The notes under the pieces were generated by a model, which did not search any database, was not told the origin of the DNA, and saw only the letters and a program-made list of their open reading frames with translations. A program made the translations under genes and the position numbers. From Deltaproteobacteria bacterium HGW-Deltaproteobacteria-4 (lineage in GTDB: Bacteria > Desulfobacterota > Desulfuromonadia > Desulfuromonadales > UBA2197), in the NCBI GenBank assembly GCA_002841765.1, contig PHAV01000009.1, positions 62,001 to 126,000 on the forward strand: a stretch of 64,000 nucleotides of DNA. The letters run 5' to 3'. Every line of letters begins with the position of its first letter. The stretch's first letter is position 1. This document shows positions 56,579-64,000 of the stretch, in pieces.

Positions 56579-58800
56579 ATTTCTTCCTTTTTCGCTGCCA
56601 GGGCCGCTTTTGTCTTCGCGTACTTCAGGACCATATCGAGCGTCTCCATAAACTGGTTGACCTTGATCGGCTTAGTAAGATAGCGAAAAAAACCGGCCTC
56701 CAGACCTTTCTCGATATCGCTGGGGATAGCATTGGCACTGAGGGCCACGACCGGGATGTGCGCGGTGGAGGGATTGTCCTTCAGGATTAGCAGCGCTTCA
56801 ATGCCGCTGATGCCAGGGAGATTGATGTCCATGAGGACAACATCCGGCAGAGAAGAGAGCGCCATCGCAATGCCGGTAACGCCGTCCTTGGCACTGAGCA
56901 GACGGATATCGCTGCGGCGCGCCAGGATGTCCTCGACCAGCATCAGATTCGCCGGGTTATCCTCGACATAAAGCACCGTGTAAAACTGCGTGTTCCCTTG
57001 AATTTGCGCCTGGGCGACTTTCGCTAATTCTGCCGCGCGGGCGGCGACCTGCGGTTCCGTCGTCTGTTTCAATTCGAGCCAGAAGACACTCCCTTCGCCG
57101 ACGCTACTCTCGACGCCGATGATGCCATCCATCAATTCGACCAGCCGTTTGCAGACCACCAGGCCGATGCCGGTCCCTTGCTCACCGTGCGCTTCCTGGC
57201 CAAGACGATTAAAGGGCTGGAAGAGCTGGGAAATCTGTTCCGGCGCCAGCCCGGCGCCGGTGTCGCGGACGCTGATCCGAATCGCGTCCGGGGGGCTCAG
57301 GGTACAGGTCACAGTCACCGTTCCCCCCTCGGTGTTGTACTTGATGGCATTGGAAAGGAGATTGATGAGCAACTGCTTCACCCGGGTGCGGTCGGCACTG
57401 ACAAAGTAAGGGGTGGCGAGACGGCCAAAGGTCACTTTGATACCGCACTGTTGCGCCTGCGATTCGACCATGACGGCGCATTCCTGCATGACTTCCTGCA
57501 GTGCGACCGGTTCCAGCGACAGCGACAGCTTGCCGGATTCGATGAGGGCGAGGTCGAGGATTTCGTTAATCAGCTCTAGCAGGTACCAGCCGGCCTTGAG
57601 GATCTGATCGACGCTTCGCTTCTGACTGGTGGTCGGCGGCGGCGTGCCGGACTCGAGGAGTTGGGCAAAACCGAGAATCGCGCCGAGGGGGGTGCGCAGC
57701 TCATGGCTCATGCTCGACAGGAAATCCGATTTTGCCAGATTGGCTTTTTCCGCTACCGATCGGGCGTTCTCCAGCTCGATGTTCTTTTCCTGCAGCACCT
57801 GGTCGAGGCGTTTGCGCTCGGTCACATCGCGGGCGGCGGCGAATACGCCGAGTACGTTGCCTTGCACATCCTTGTAGACCGAGGCGTTGTAGAGAACGTC
57901 GGTGAGATGACCGTCCTTATGTCGGATGGTGAGCGGGTAGTCGGTAACCGCGCCTTTGGAGAAGGCCTCCCGGTATCCCTCGCGCGCCTTTTCGGGCTCG
58001 GTGAAGTAGTCGGAAAAGTCGGTGCCGACAAGCTTCTGCCGTGGCACACCCGTTACCTTGATGGAGCCTTCGTTGATATCTGTGATCTTGCCTTCGGCGC
58101 TGATCGTGACGAGCGGGTCGAGCGAAGCCTCGATGAGGCTGCGCGCGTACTGTGAGGCCTGCTTGCGCACGGTGTTGTCGGTACCGATGAGGAGATAACC
58201 GATGATGGCCCCATGATCATCACGCAGGGCGGTGACCGAGACGACGGCCGGGAAGCGGCTGCCGTCCTTGCGGATATAGGTCAGCTCATAGATATCTTCG
58301 ATGCCGCGCCAGGCCTTGAAGATCAGCGCCTCGAACCCCGGGGTGATCTCGGTGTCGAGCTCAAGGCTCAAGGCGACAGCGCGGGCGATCAATTCCTCGG
58401 GATCGGAAATGTCGGCCGGCGTGATCTTGTTCATCACCTCTTCGGCGCTATAGCCGAGCATCCGTTCGGCGCCGACATTGAAGATCTGGATGACCCCCTT
58501 GGAGTCGGTGGCGATGCTCGAAAAGTTGGCGCTGTTAAAAATCGCCCGCTGCAGAGCTCCTGCCGTTTTCGCCTGCAATTGCTCCTGTGTATAGCTGCGT
58601 AATTCTGCGGCGGCTCTTAACTGCTTGGTCTCTTTATCGTTGGCCATCGTCCCTCTATTCGCCCCGTAGTTTCGCTCTTCCCGCAATGACGGCATCTCCT
58701 CGCACGGGGTGACTGCAGTTCCCGGCGCGCCGCCTTCTTTTTCCGGAACAACAAGGGAATGTTCATGATCGCCCTGCGCCGGATTCTGTCGTTTTTTCAT
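56575..58800 (-). CDS. Hybrid histidine kinase (PAS-PAS-HisKA-HATPase-REC)
   Basis: A 741-residue soluble hybrid kinase if started at ATG 58800: two PAS domains (about 95-210 and 220-335; YSAEEVMNKITP, GTDFSDYFTEPEKA), HisKA (SMSHELRTPLGAIL), HATPase_c (NLLSNAIKYN, DTGAGLAPEQ, GTGIGLVVC) and a C-terminal receiver (YVEDNPAN, LMDINLPG, LTKPIK). Start is uncertain: 58647 has GAGGGACG before ATG and gives MANDKETKQ; the open frame reaches 58953, where it would overlap a sigma-54 upstream element. Partner of the overlapping NtrC-type regulator; phosphate would pass from its receiver via an HPt protein or directly. Confidence 0.9.
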   Translation of the reverse strand: MKKRQNPAQGDHEHSLVVPEKEGGAPGTAVTPCEEMPSLREERNYGANRGTMANDKETKQLRAAAELRSYTQEQLQAKTAGALQRAIFNSANFSSIATDSKGVIQIFNVGAERMLGYSAEEVMNKITPADISDPEELIARAVALSLELDTEITPGFEALIFKAWRGIEDIYELTYIRKDGSRFPAVVSVTALRDDHGAIIGYLLIGTDNTVRKQASQYARSLIEASLDPLVTISAEGKITDINEGSIKVTGVPRQKLVGTDFSDYFTEPEKAREGYREAFSKGAVTDYPLTIRHKDGHLTDVLYNASVYKDVQGNVLGVFAAARDVTERKRLDQVLQEKNIELENARSVAEKANLAKSDFLSSMSHELRTPLGAILGFAQLLESGTPPPTTSQKRSVDQILKAGWYLLELINEILDLALIESGKLSLSLEPVALQEVMQECAVMVESQAQQCGIKVTFGRLATPYFVSADRTRVKQLLINLLSNAIKYNTEGGTVTVTCTLSPPDAIRISVRDTGAGLAPEQISQLFQPFNRLGQEAHGEQGTGIGLVVCKRLVELMDGIIGVESSVGEGSVFWLELKQTTEPQVAARAAELAKVAQAQIQGNTQFYTVLYVEDNPANLMLVEDILARRSDIRLLSAKDGVTGIAMALSSLPDVVLMDINLPGISGIEALLILKDNPSTAHIPVVALSANAIPSDIEKGLEAGFFRYLTKPIKVNQFMETLDMVLKYAKTKAALAAKKEEI

Positions 58801-58866
58801 AAAGATAGATATACCAGCTTTTACCCTTAATGTACTAAGGGTATTCTGGCATCCCTCCAAAATACC

Positions 58867-59012
58867 CCGCAACATGTTGAGGTTCCACCGCATATTGCGG
58901 CCACGCAAACCACTCCCACCCCTTTTCCTCTCCCTCCTGCCAAGCCAACCCATCGTTCTTAAAGACTTAATTTTGCCTCAAATCTTCTTCACCGTGTTGG
59001 CAGGCTCCTTGC
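58867..59012 (+). promoter_or_regulatory. Sigma-54 promoter with 34-bp upstream dyad (copy 5)
   Basis: TTGGCAGGCTCCTTGCCT has GG at 58999-59000 and GC at 59011-59012. Upstream, CCGCAACATGTTGAGG (58867-58882) begins a 34-bp element ending TTGCGG (58900): a perfect dyad CCGCAA...TTGCGG. Its start is 132 bp from the -24 GG, as in copy 1. The 389-bp gap 58801-59189 holds nothing else recognised apart from this and a 165-nt leader. Confidence 0.82.
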
Positions 59013-59189
59013 CTTATAGCTAGTCGAGATCATGATCATCTCATCCAGCCGCGAACAGAAAAGAAGGATTGAAGACAACGAAGGAGCAGGAAGGTTTTCC
59101 ATAGCAAGGTTATGACAAAGGAGAGGGCCACGCAGTGCCGGGTCAGGAACTAACTAAACGTAATTTCACTGAGTTTTGAAGGAGGTCGT

Positions 59190-61070
59190 ATGAAAAGATT
59201 TAAGATGAAGGCTTATTTACTATTAACGTTGATTTTGGGTGTCTTTATTCTGCCCGGATGCGGCGACGGTGGCAACGGCCATTGGGATAAACCGGCAGAT
59301 TCAATCGGATTAGTTTCTATCGTAGTCTCGCCGGCAACGGCCACAATTCCAATGGATTTTTCTCTACCATTCACGGCGACCGCAACCTATGAAGATGGGT
59401 CATCACTCGACGTGACAGCGGCCTCGGTCTGGACTTCAGGCAACCCCGCCGTTGCGACCATCTCGCCGACCACCGGCGTTGCCCAGAGTATTTCCGCCGG
59501 CGCCGGAGTCGTCATTACTGCCACATTCGGCGGAATGACCGCACCCACATCCCTGCTGACCGTGACCAACGCAACTTTGACGTCGATTACAGTGACGCCT
59601 GACTTGGCTACAATAGCGTTGTCTGGCTCTCGGCAATTGACAGCGACGGCAAATTACAATGACATGTCAACCTACAACGTGACTGCCGCTCCCGGCACTG
59701 TCTGGACGGCCGCGAATTCCCCCATCGGCGGCGCTGCTGTTGCCACCCTCTCGGAGAACGGCGTCCGTGGTGCCGGCCGCGCTACCGGCGTGCTCGCAGG
59801 CACAGCGGAGATCACAGCCATTTATCTCACCCAGACTGACACCGCCATCCTGGAAGTCTCCGACTTGGTGCTGATAATCACCCCCGGCGATGTCTGCTCA
59901 TTTGACTCGGGACCCACCATCCCCACGGCGACATTGTCCAACCCCACCAGTGGCAACCAGTTTGTGACGACCAGCACAAGCGGTGTTGTTAACAACGGGA
60001 AATCGATCACTGCCACCTTCAACCTGGAGATGGACCCCACGACGATCAATTCATCCTTGCCCGGTGCCTTGACTACGTTCACGGTCATGGAGACGGCAAC
60101 CGCAACCAACTTGCGCGGGACCGTCACCATGGATAACACCAACAAGATTGCGACGTTTACAAGCTCCGCCGCACTCTTACCTAATGCTAATTATACCGCG
60201 TCGATTACGACTGACGCCATGAGTGCAGGCAGCCCGGGCACCGCCATCGCCTGCCCCTATCAATGGAATTTCAAGACCGCCGCCTCTGCCGCAGCAGGTA
60301 TTGCACCGGTCAACCTTGGCCGGGCCGCGACCTTCGTAATAGCTTCGACAGCCGGAGTCGATAACGTCGGTGCGACCACGGTGAACGGTGATGTCGTGTT
60401 GGATCCGAATGCTGTCTGTAATGGTGTGACGGTCGGGAGTGCCGGACTTATCGGCGACTGCAACGGTATTGTTCCCGTCATCAACGGGACCGTTATCAGC
60501 CCCTTATATCCGGATGCCGGCGTCACTTCCGGTCAGATCATTGCCGATATGCGGGCAGCGTATATCTCCCTTTCTCCTGCCCAGATGTCGATCGGCGTCA
60601 CCACTATACCGGATGGCACTGTGATGGGGGCCGGGGAAGGGACCGCGCTGGTACTGAACGACAACCTGTTCTTCCCGGGTATCTATAAAACCACCGCTGG
60701 CGGGATGCTGATAACGGGTGATCTCACCCTCGACGCTCAGGGCAACCCGGACGCGGTCTTCGTCTTCCAGTCTGATAGCTCAATTACGACGGCAGCCACT
60801 GGTCCCGCCGATCCCCACACCCGTATCCTTCTGGTCAATGGCGCCAAGGCATCCAACGTCTTTTGGTGGGTCGGTACTAATCAGGCGACAATGGGAACCT
60901 ATACGATATTCCGCGGCAATATCCTCTCCTACAGCAGTATCACCATGGAAACCGGCGCAAGCTCCTGCGGCAGATTGTTTGCCGGGGCGTCTACAGATGG
61001 CGCCTTTACCTTTGGTGAGAATATCGTTTCCGTACCGGGACATCCTTCTGCCCCCGCTGGTTGCGAATAA
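59190..61070 (+). CDS. Ig-like (BIG2/SbsA) lipoprotein with C-terminal DUF3494 (ice-binding-like) domain
   Basis: A 626-residue lipoprotein (lipobox LPGCG). Two bacterial Ig-like BIG2 domains (about 40-125: VSIVVSPATATIPM; 130-220: LTSITVTPDLATIALSG), an SbsA-type Ig-like domain (about 245-365: NGKSITATFNLEMDP, ANYTASITTDAMS) and a DUF3494 domain (about 370-626: VNLGRAATFVIASTAGV, DAVFVFQSDSSITTA, NVFWWVGTNQATMGTY, GRLFAGAS). DUF3494 is a beta-helix fold found in ice-binding and adhesive proteins. Probably a surface-anchored adhesin or matrix protein. AAGGAGG precedes the ATG; driven by the sigma-54 promoter 165 nt upstream. Confidence 0.88.
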   Translation: MKRFKMKAYLLLTLILGVFILPGCGDGGNGHWDKPADSIGLVSIVVSPATATIPMDFSLPFTATATYEDGSSLDVTAASVWTSGNPAVATISPTTGVAQSISAGAGVVITATFGGMTAPTSLLTVTNATLTSITVTPDLATIALSGSRQLTATANYNDMSTYNVTAAPGTVWTAANSPIGGAAVATLSENGVRGAGRATGVLAGTAEITAIYLTQTDTAILEVSDLVLIITPGDVCSFDSGPTIPTATLSNPTSGNQFVTTSTSGVVNNGKSITATFNLEMDPTTINSSLPGALTTFTVMETATATNLRGTVTMDNTNKIATFTSSAALLPNANYTASITTDAMSAGSPGTAIACPYQWNFKTAASAAAGIAPVNLGRAATFVIASTAGVDNVGATTVNGDVVLDPNAVCNGVTVGSAGLIGDCNGIVPVINGTVISPLYPDAGVTSGQIIADMRAAYISLSPAQMSIGVTTIPDGTVMGAGEGTALVLNDNLFFPGIYKTTAGGMLITGDLTLDAQGNPDAVFVFQSDSSITTAATGPADPHTRILLVNGAKASNVFWWVGTNQATMGTYTIFRGNILSYSSITMETGASSCGRLFAGASTDGAFTFGENIVSVPGHPSAPAGCE

Positions 61071-61090
61071 GACATGAAGCAATAAAAAAA

Positions 61091-61133
61091 AGGGGGGGCA
61101 GACAGCTTGCCATCTCAGTCTGCCTCCTCTTTT
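61091..61133 (+). terminator. Terminator after the Ig-like lipoprotein gene
   Basis: GGCAGAC (61097-61103) pairs with GTCTGCC (61118-61124), followed by TCCTCTTTT; the flanking AGGGGG and TCCTCT may lengthen the stem. Confidence 0.6.
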
Positions 61134-61195
61134 ACCCCCGACCAAAAGAGATTTTACAGCGAACCAGGTCATTTTAACGATATCAGGAGGTTTAG

Positions 61196-62518
61196 ATGAA
61201 AAAGAAATTTTCCATGGCACCGCTCACCAAAAAGATGCTGTCGGTGTTGTTATCCGCGGTTTTTCTCCTGCCCCTGGCGGCGCAAGCCGAGATCAAGGCC
61301 GGCAGTGTTGAACTGAGTCCCTTTGTCGGTTACAACTTCTACGACAACCAACACAACATCAAAGACCGCCAGGTCTTTGGCGGCCGGATTGGCTACAACT
61401 TTACCAACCATTTCGGCCTCGAAGGGACCGGGGAATTCGCCAAAACACGGGTTGATGACAAAAACAAGCCATGGACCGAGCAGGGGCAGTTCACTGGTTC
61501 CGATGATGTGAAGATTATCTCTTACCATCTCGACCTCCTTTACCACTTTATGCCGGAAGAGAAATTCAACCCCTTCGTCACCGCCGGTTACGGGGCCTCC
61601 CACTATAATCCCGAGATCAACAGCAAGAACATGCGCCTGATGAATGTCGGCGTCGGTGCCAAATACTGGGTGGCGGAGAATATCGCCCTGCGGGTCGATC
61701 TCAGCGACAAGATGACCTTCGACGAACAGCTGCACAACCTTTCCGCTGCCGCCGGGGTGGTCTTTGCCTTTGGCGGAGAATCAGCCGTTGCTCCGGTGGA
61801 ACGGCCGGCGGACAGCGATAATGATGGCGTCGCCGATAGCCGTGACAAATGCCCCAATACCCCGACCGACGTGGCCGTTGACACGGATGGCTGTCCCCTT
61901 GATGCCGATAAAGACGGCGTCCCTGATTATCTCGATAAATGCCCCGGTACCCCGGCGGGCGTTGCCGTTGACCAGAATGGCTGCCCCCTCGATAGCGACA
62001 AGGACGGCGTCGCCAATTCCCTGGATAAATGCCCGGACACCCCGGCTGGCGTTGTCGTCGACAAAGACGGCTGCCCGAAGAAGGTCGTGATCCTGGCCTC
62101 GGAGCCGAAAGTCGAAGAGAAGGTCAAAGTCGCCGCCGCCGAACCGGCAGAAGTCGTTGTTCTGGCTTTTGAGGACATCCACTTTGACTACAACCAGTCG
62201 ACCCTGACCCCGGAAGCGAAGGTCATCCTGAAAAGAAATATTCAGATTTTGAGCGAAAACCCCAAGGCTCACATCCGCATTGCCGGCTATACCTCGGCGT
62301 CCGGCACGGAAAAGTACAACCAGACACTGAGTGAAAAAAGAGCGAATTCGATCAAAGAGTACCTGGTCAGTGAAGGCGTCATCAAAAAAGCTCGGCTGAC
62401 CACGGTCGGCTATGGCGAAACCCAGCCGGCCGTTTATGAAGCGGCCCCCAAAGATCTTTACTCGAACGCCGCCAAAGCCAACATGCGCGTCCTCTTTGAA
62501 GTTGTCATCGAGGAGTAA
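61196..62518 (+). CDS. OmpA-family outer membrane protein with TSP3 repeats
   Basis: A 440-residue protein: signal peptide (about 1-31), N-terminal eight-stranded barrel (about 32-195: VELSPFVGYNFYDNQ, LDLLYHFMPEEKF, AAAGVVFAFGG), three calcium-binding thrombospondin type 3 repeats (about 205-295: DSDNDGVADSRDKCP, DADKDGVPDYLDKCP, DSDKDGVANSLDKCP), and an OmpA C-terminal domain (about 325-435: FEDIHFDYNQSTLTPEA, LSEKRANSIKEYLV). In the last domain the peptidoglycan-binding Asp of the GxTD motif is Ser (AGYTSASG), while the Arg (EKR) remains. It probably links outer membrane and cell wall. AGGAGG precedes the ATG. Confidence 0.92.
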   Translation: MKKKFSMAPLTKKMLSVLLSAVFLLPLAAQAEIKAGSVELSPFVGYNFYDNQHNIKDRQVFGGRIGYNFTNHFGLEGTGEFAKTRVDDKNKPWTEQGQFTGSDDVKIISYHLDLLYHFMPEEKFNPFVTAGYGASHYNPEINSKNMRLMNVGVGAKYWVAENIALRVDLSDKMTFDEQLHNLSAAAGVVFAFGGESAVAPVERPADSDNDGVADSRDKCPNTPTDVAVDTDGCPLDADKDGVPDYLDKCPGTPAGVAVDQNGCPLDSDKDGVANSLDKCPDTPAGVVVDKDGCPKKVVILASEPKVEEKVKVAAAEPAEVVVLAFEDIHFDYNQSTLTPEAKVILKRNIQILSENPKAHIRIAGYTSASGTEKYNQTLSEKRANSIKEYLVSEGVIKKARLTTVGYGETQPAVYEAAPKDLYSNAAKANMRVLFEVVIEE

Positions 62519-62561
62519 CCGTTAAGCCGCAACGTTTTCTATCGAGTTGCGTGACCGTAGA

Positions 62562-62609
62562 AAAAAGAGGACGCCCACAGCCGGTTATGGTTGCGGGCGT
62601 CCTCTTTTT
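62562..62609 (+). terminator. Terminator of the OmpA-family gene
   Basis: AAAAAGAGGACGCCC / GGGCGTCCTCTTTTT, a 15-bp nearly perfect stem, with A- and T-runs on both sides. Confidence 0.9.
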
Positions 62610-62625
62610 GTCCTCAACAAAACTA

Positions 62626-62769
62626 CCACATGTGACAGACTCTTTGCCCCAGGTGCGGATCTGTGACGGATTTGATACGGTCCTCTTGCACCCACTTTGA
62701 TTTTTCTATAAAAATATCAGTTACTTATCTTTGGTTAGTCAAAAAAATACCCTTTGGCACGATAGATGT
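62626..62769 (+). promoter_or_regulatory. Possible sigma-54 promoter with weak dyad copy
   Basis: TTTGGCACGATAGATGTA has GG at 62756-62757 and GT at 62768-62769, 10 bp apart (GC in the consensus). About 130 bp upstream, CCACAT (62626) starts a segment ending TGCGGAT (62660) and then TGTGACGGATT (62663-62673), partly like the 34-bp element of the other promoters; the central GTT is not kept. Treated as an uncertain sixth member. The rest of the 310-bp gap 62519-62828 holds only the terminator. Confidence 0.35.
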
Positions 62770-62828
62770 ATTAATACTTAAGTGACAAACTAACCGGTTT
62801 GCCACTTATTCGGAAAAAAGGAGACACC

Positions 62829-63116
62829 ATGCTTAAAAAATTAATTCTTCCTGTCCTGCTCATGACCGCTTCCACACTCACCTTCAGCGCCAATGAGGCT
62901 AACGCCGGTATTTCCGCGCAGATCAGTACGCCGAATGTCAGTGTCAACATCAACGGCTATCTGCCGGCCCCACCGGGAGTGGTGGTTCTGCTCGATTCCG
63001 GTCGGCCTTACTATGTTGAAAGAGAGCAGCGCATCTACATTAAAGAAAGACCAAAACACAATCATGGCAAAAAGAAACACCACAAGAAACACGACCATGG
63101 GCACGATCACGATTAG
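62829..63116 (+). CDS. Small secreted protein with His/Lys-rich tail
   Basis: A 95-residue protein: signal peptide (about 1-28, LILPVLLMTASTLTFSANE), a short beta-prone middle (ISAQISTPNVSVNINGYL, VVVLLDSGRPYYVERE), and a tail HNHGKKKHHKKHDHGHDHD, nearly all His, Lys and Asp. The tail could bind transition metals. The middle resembles the next gene's N-terminus (SIGINLPSVRIGVNL versus NVSVNING), so the two may be paralogues. ATG at 62829 follows AAGGAG. Confidence 0.7.
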   Translation: MLKKLILPVLLMTASTLTFSANEANAGISAQISTPNVSVNINGYLPAPPGVVVLLDSGRPYYVEREQRIYIKERPKHNHGKKKHHKKHDHGHDHD

Positions 63117-63171
63117 TAAAAGAGTGACTGGCAAAATTCAAGCGCACAACCTTACTTTTGGAGGATTAAAC

Positions 63172-63903
63172 ATGCAAAAAATACGTTATGGACTGATCGG
63201 GCTGTTGCTGCTGTTGGGGCTGGCGACTTCCGCCGTCGCCAGTGTCAGCATCGGCATCAACCTCCCGAGTGTGCGCATCGGCGTCAACCTGCCGGTCTTC
63301 CCGCAACTTGTCCCGGTTCCGGGCTATCCGGTCTACTACGCTCCCGAAATGAATGCCAACTACTTCTTTTATGATGGCCTGTACTGGGTCTATCAAAACG
63401 ATGACTGGTATGCGAGCTCCTGGTACAACGGCCCCTGGGATTACGTCGAGCCGGTGTATGTGCCGCTCTTCGTCCTGCGCATCCCCGTTGCCTACTACCG
63501 GGATCGCCCGGCCTCCTTTCGCGGCTGGCAGTCGAATGCACCGCCCCGCTGGAATCAGCGCTGGGGGCATGAATGGGAACAGAAACGCCACGGCTGGGAT
63601 CGCTGGGAGCGCCGTTCTGTTCCGGCGCGCGCCCCGCGGCCTGAGTATCAGCGGAAGTATTCCGGAGATCACTATCCCCGGATAGAACAACAACAAAAGC
63701 TCCGCAGCCAGCATTATCGCTACCAGCCGCGTGACACGCACGTGCGCGAGCATTACAAGCAAAAGGGAGAGTATCGAGATCAAGGACGGCGGCAGGAAGA
63801 CCAGAAACATAAATCCCGTGACGATAGAAAATCGCAGGGGAAAAAAGAAGACAAGCGGCAAGACCGCAGGGATGATGACCGCGGGCGGGGAGATCGAGAT
63901 TAA
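63172..63903 (+). CDS. Secreted Tyr/Trp-rich protein with charged tail
   Basis: A 243-residue protein. Signal peptide (about 1-24), a short beta-prone segment (SIGINLPSVRIGVNLPVFPQ), then a Tyr/Trp-rich region (NYFFYDGLYWVYQND, WYASSWYNGPWDY) as in YXWGXW-type surface proteins of proteobacteria, and from residue about 120 a long Arg/Gln/His/Lys/Asp-rich tail (HEWEQKRHGWDRWERR, KKEDKRQDRRDDDRGRGDRD) that is probably disordered. Function unknown; possibly envelope-coating. GGAGG precedes ATG 63172; the open frame starting at 62893 overlaps the previous gene and is not used. The last 97 bases of the window hold no feature I can name. Confidence 0.7.
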   Translation: MQKIRYGLIGLLLLLGLATSAVASVSIGINLPSVRIGVNLPVFPQLVPVPGYPVYYAPEMNANYFFYDGLYWVYQNDDWYASSWYNGPWDYVEPVYVPLFVLRIPVAYYRDRPASFRGWQSNAPPRWNQRWGHEWEQKRHGWDRWERRSVPARAPRPEYQRKYSGDHYPRIEQQQKLRSQHYRYQPRDTHVREHYKQKGEYRDQGRRQEDQKHKSRDDRKSQGKKEDKRQDRRDDDRGRGDRD

Positions 63904-64000
63904 TCGATCAGCACGGTTTTGACGTTATCCTGCAACAGTTGGCAAAGTAGCCTGATAACCGACCAAAGACTAAAAAATGCCTGACAGGGAGCCACTCCTG

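Noticed and set aside
58801-58953. Longer start of the hybrid kinase at 58953
   Set aside because: It would cover the dyad element of copy 5 and has no ribosome site; starts at 58800 or 58647 fit better.

Overview
The window looks like a chromosome segment of a Desulfuromonadia (Geobacter/Desulfuromonas-type) deltaproteobacterium. The reasons are the density of two-component and cyclic-dinucleotide genes, many -24/-12 (sigma-54) promoters, a GEMM-I riboswitch with the adenine seen in Geobacter-type cyclic AMP-GMP sensors, a TTGAC-N4-GTCAA operator, response regulators ending in a CxYC...CPEC module, and a fused 2-oxoacid:ferredoxin oxidoreductase. This is inferred from gene content, not from a phylogenetic marker. 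No phage, IS element or CRISPR array was seen.

Layout. 1-9.3 kb: housekeeping genes (nitronate monooxygenase end, tRNA-Met, Nif3, zinc-ribbon coiled-coil protein, RNase P RNA, LOG protein, PepN), then an epimerase and a GAF-GGDEF cyclase whose specificity residue is Ser, not Asp (a Hypr-type, cyclic AMP-GMP candidate). 9.3-12.7 kb: CDF metal exporter, a secreted protein behind a textbook class II FNR/HcpR-like promoter, and a sigma-54 activator with a dead receiver. 12.7-27.5 kb: a signalling island (PilZ regulator, HD-GYP, three large kinases, GGDEF-EAL, phosphorelay proteins, a CI-like regulator with a dead S24 peptidase). 27.5-30.1 kb: korAB. 30.4-36.1 kb: a Csu-type chaperone-usher pilus operon with a G20A GEMM-I riboswitch and terminator in front of the first pilin. 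36.2-40 kb: rubrerythrin, ferredoxin, and a yybP-ykoY (Mn2+) riboswitch in front of a large UPF0182 membrane protein. 40-63.9 kb: an envelope-stress and lipid region (BON and DUF2959 lipoproteins, fatty acid cis/trans isomerase, MtfA, cardiolipin synthase, ABC exporter, CsbD, PA2779, LapA-like, OmpA-like and Ig-like proteins) with its own kinases and an NtrC-type regulator.

Two candidate systems stand out. First, a possible cyclic AMP-GMP circuit: a Hypr-type synthase at 8.2 kb, a matching riboswitch at 31.1 kb controlling a pilus, and an HD-GYP phosphodiesterase between them. Second, an unrecognised sigma-54 regulon: five promoters in 40.1-59.0 kb each carry a 34-bp dyad (CCGYMA...TGNCGG) placed 131-132 bp upstream of the -24 GG. 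They drive small lipoproteins, a 21-residue membrane peptide, a CsbD/BON/outer-membrane operon and an Ig-domain surface protein. The hybrid kinase and NtrC-type regulator at 54.9-58.8 kb sit among these promoters and are the natural candidates for their control. Three small genes in this part carry lesions (a nonsense codon, a deletion junction, a probable frameshift).
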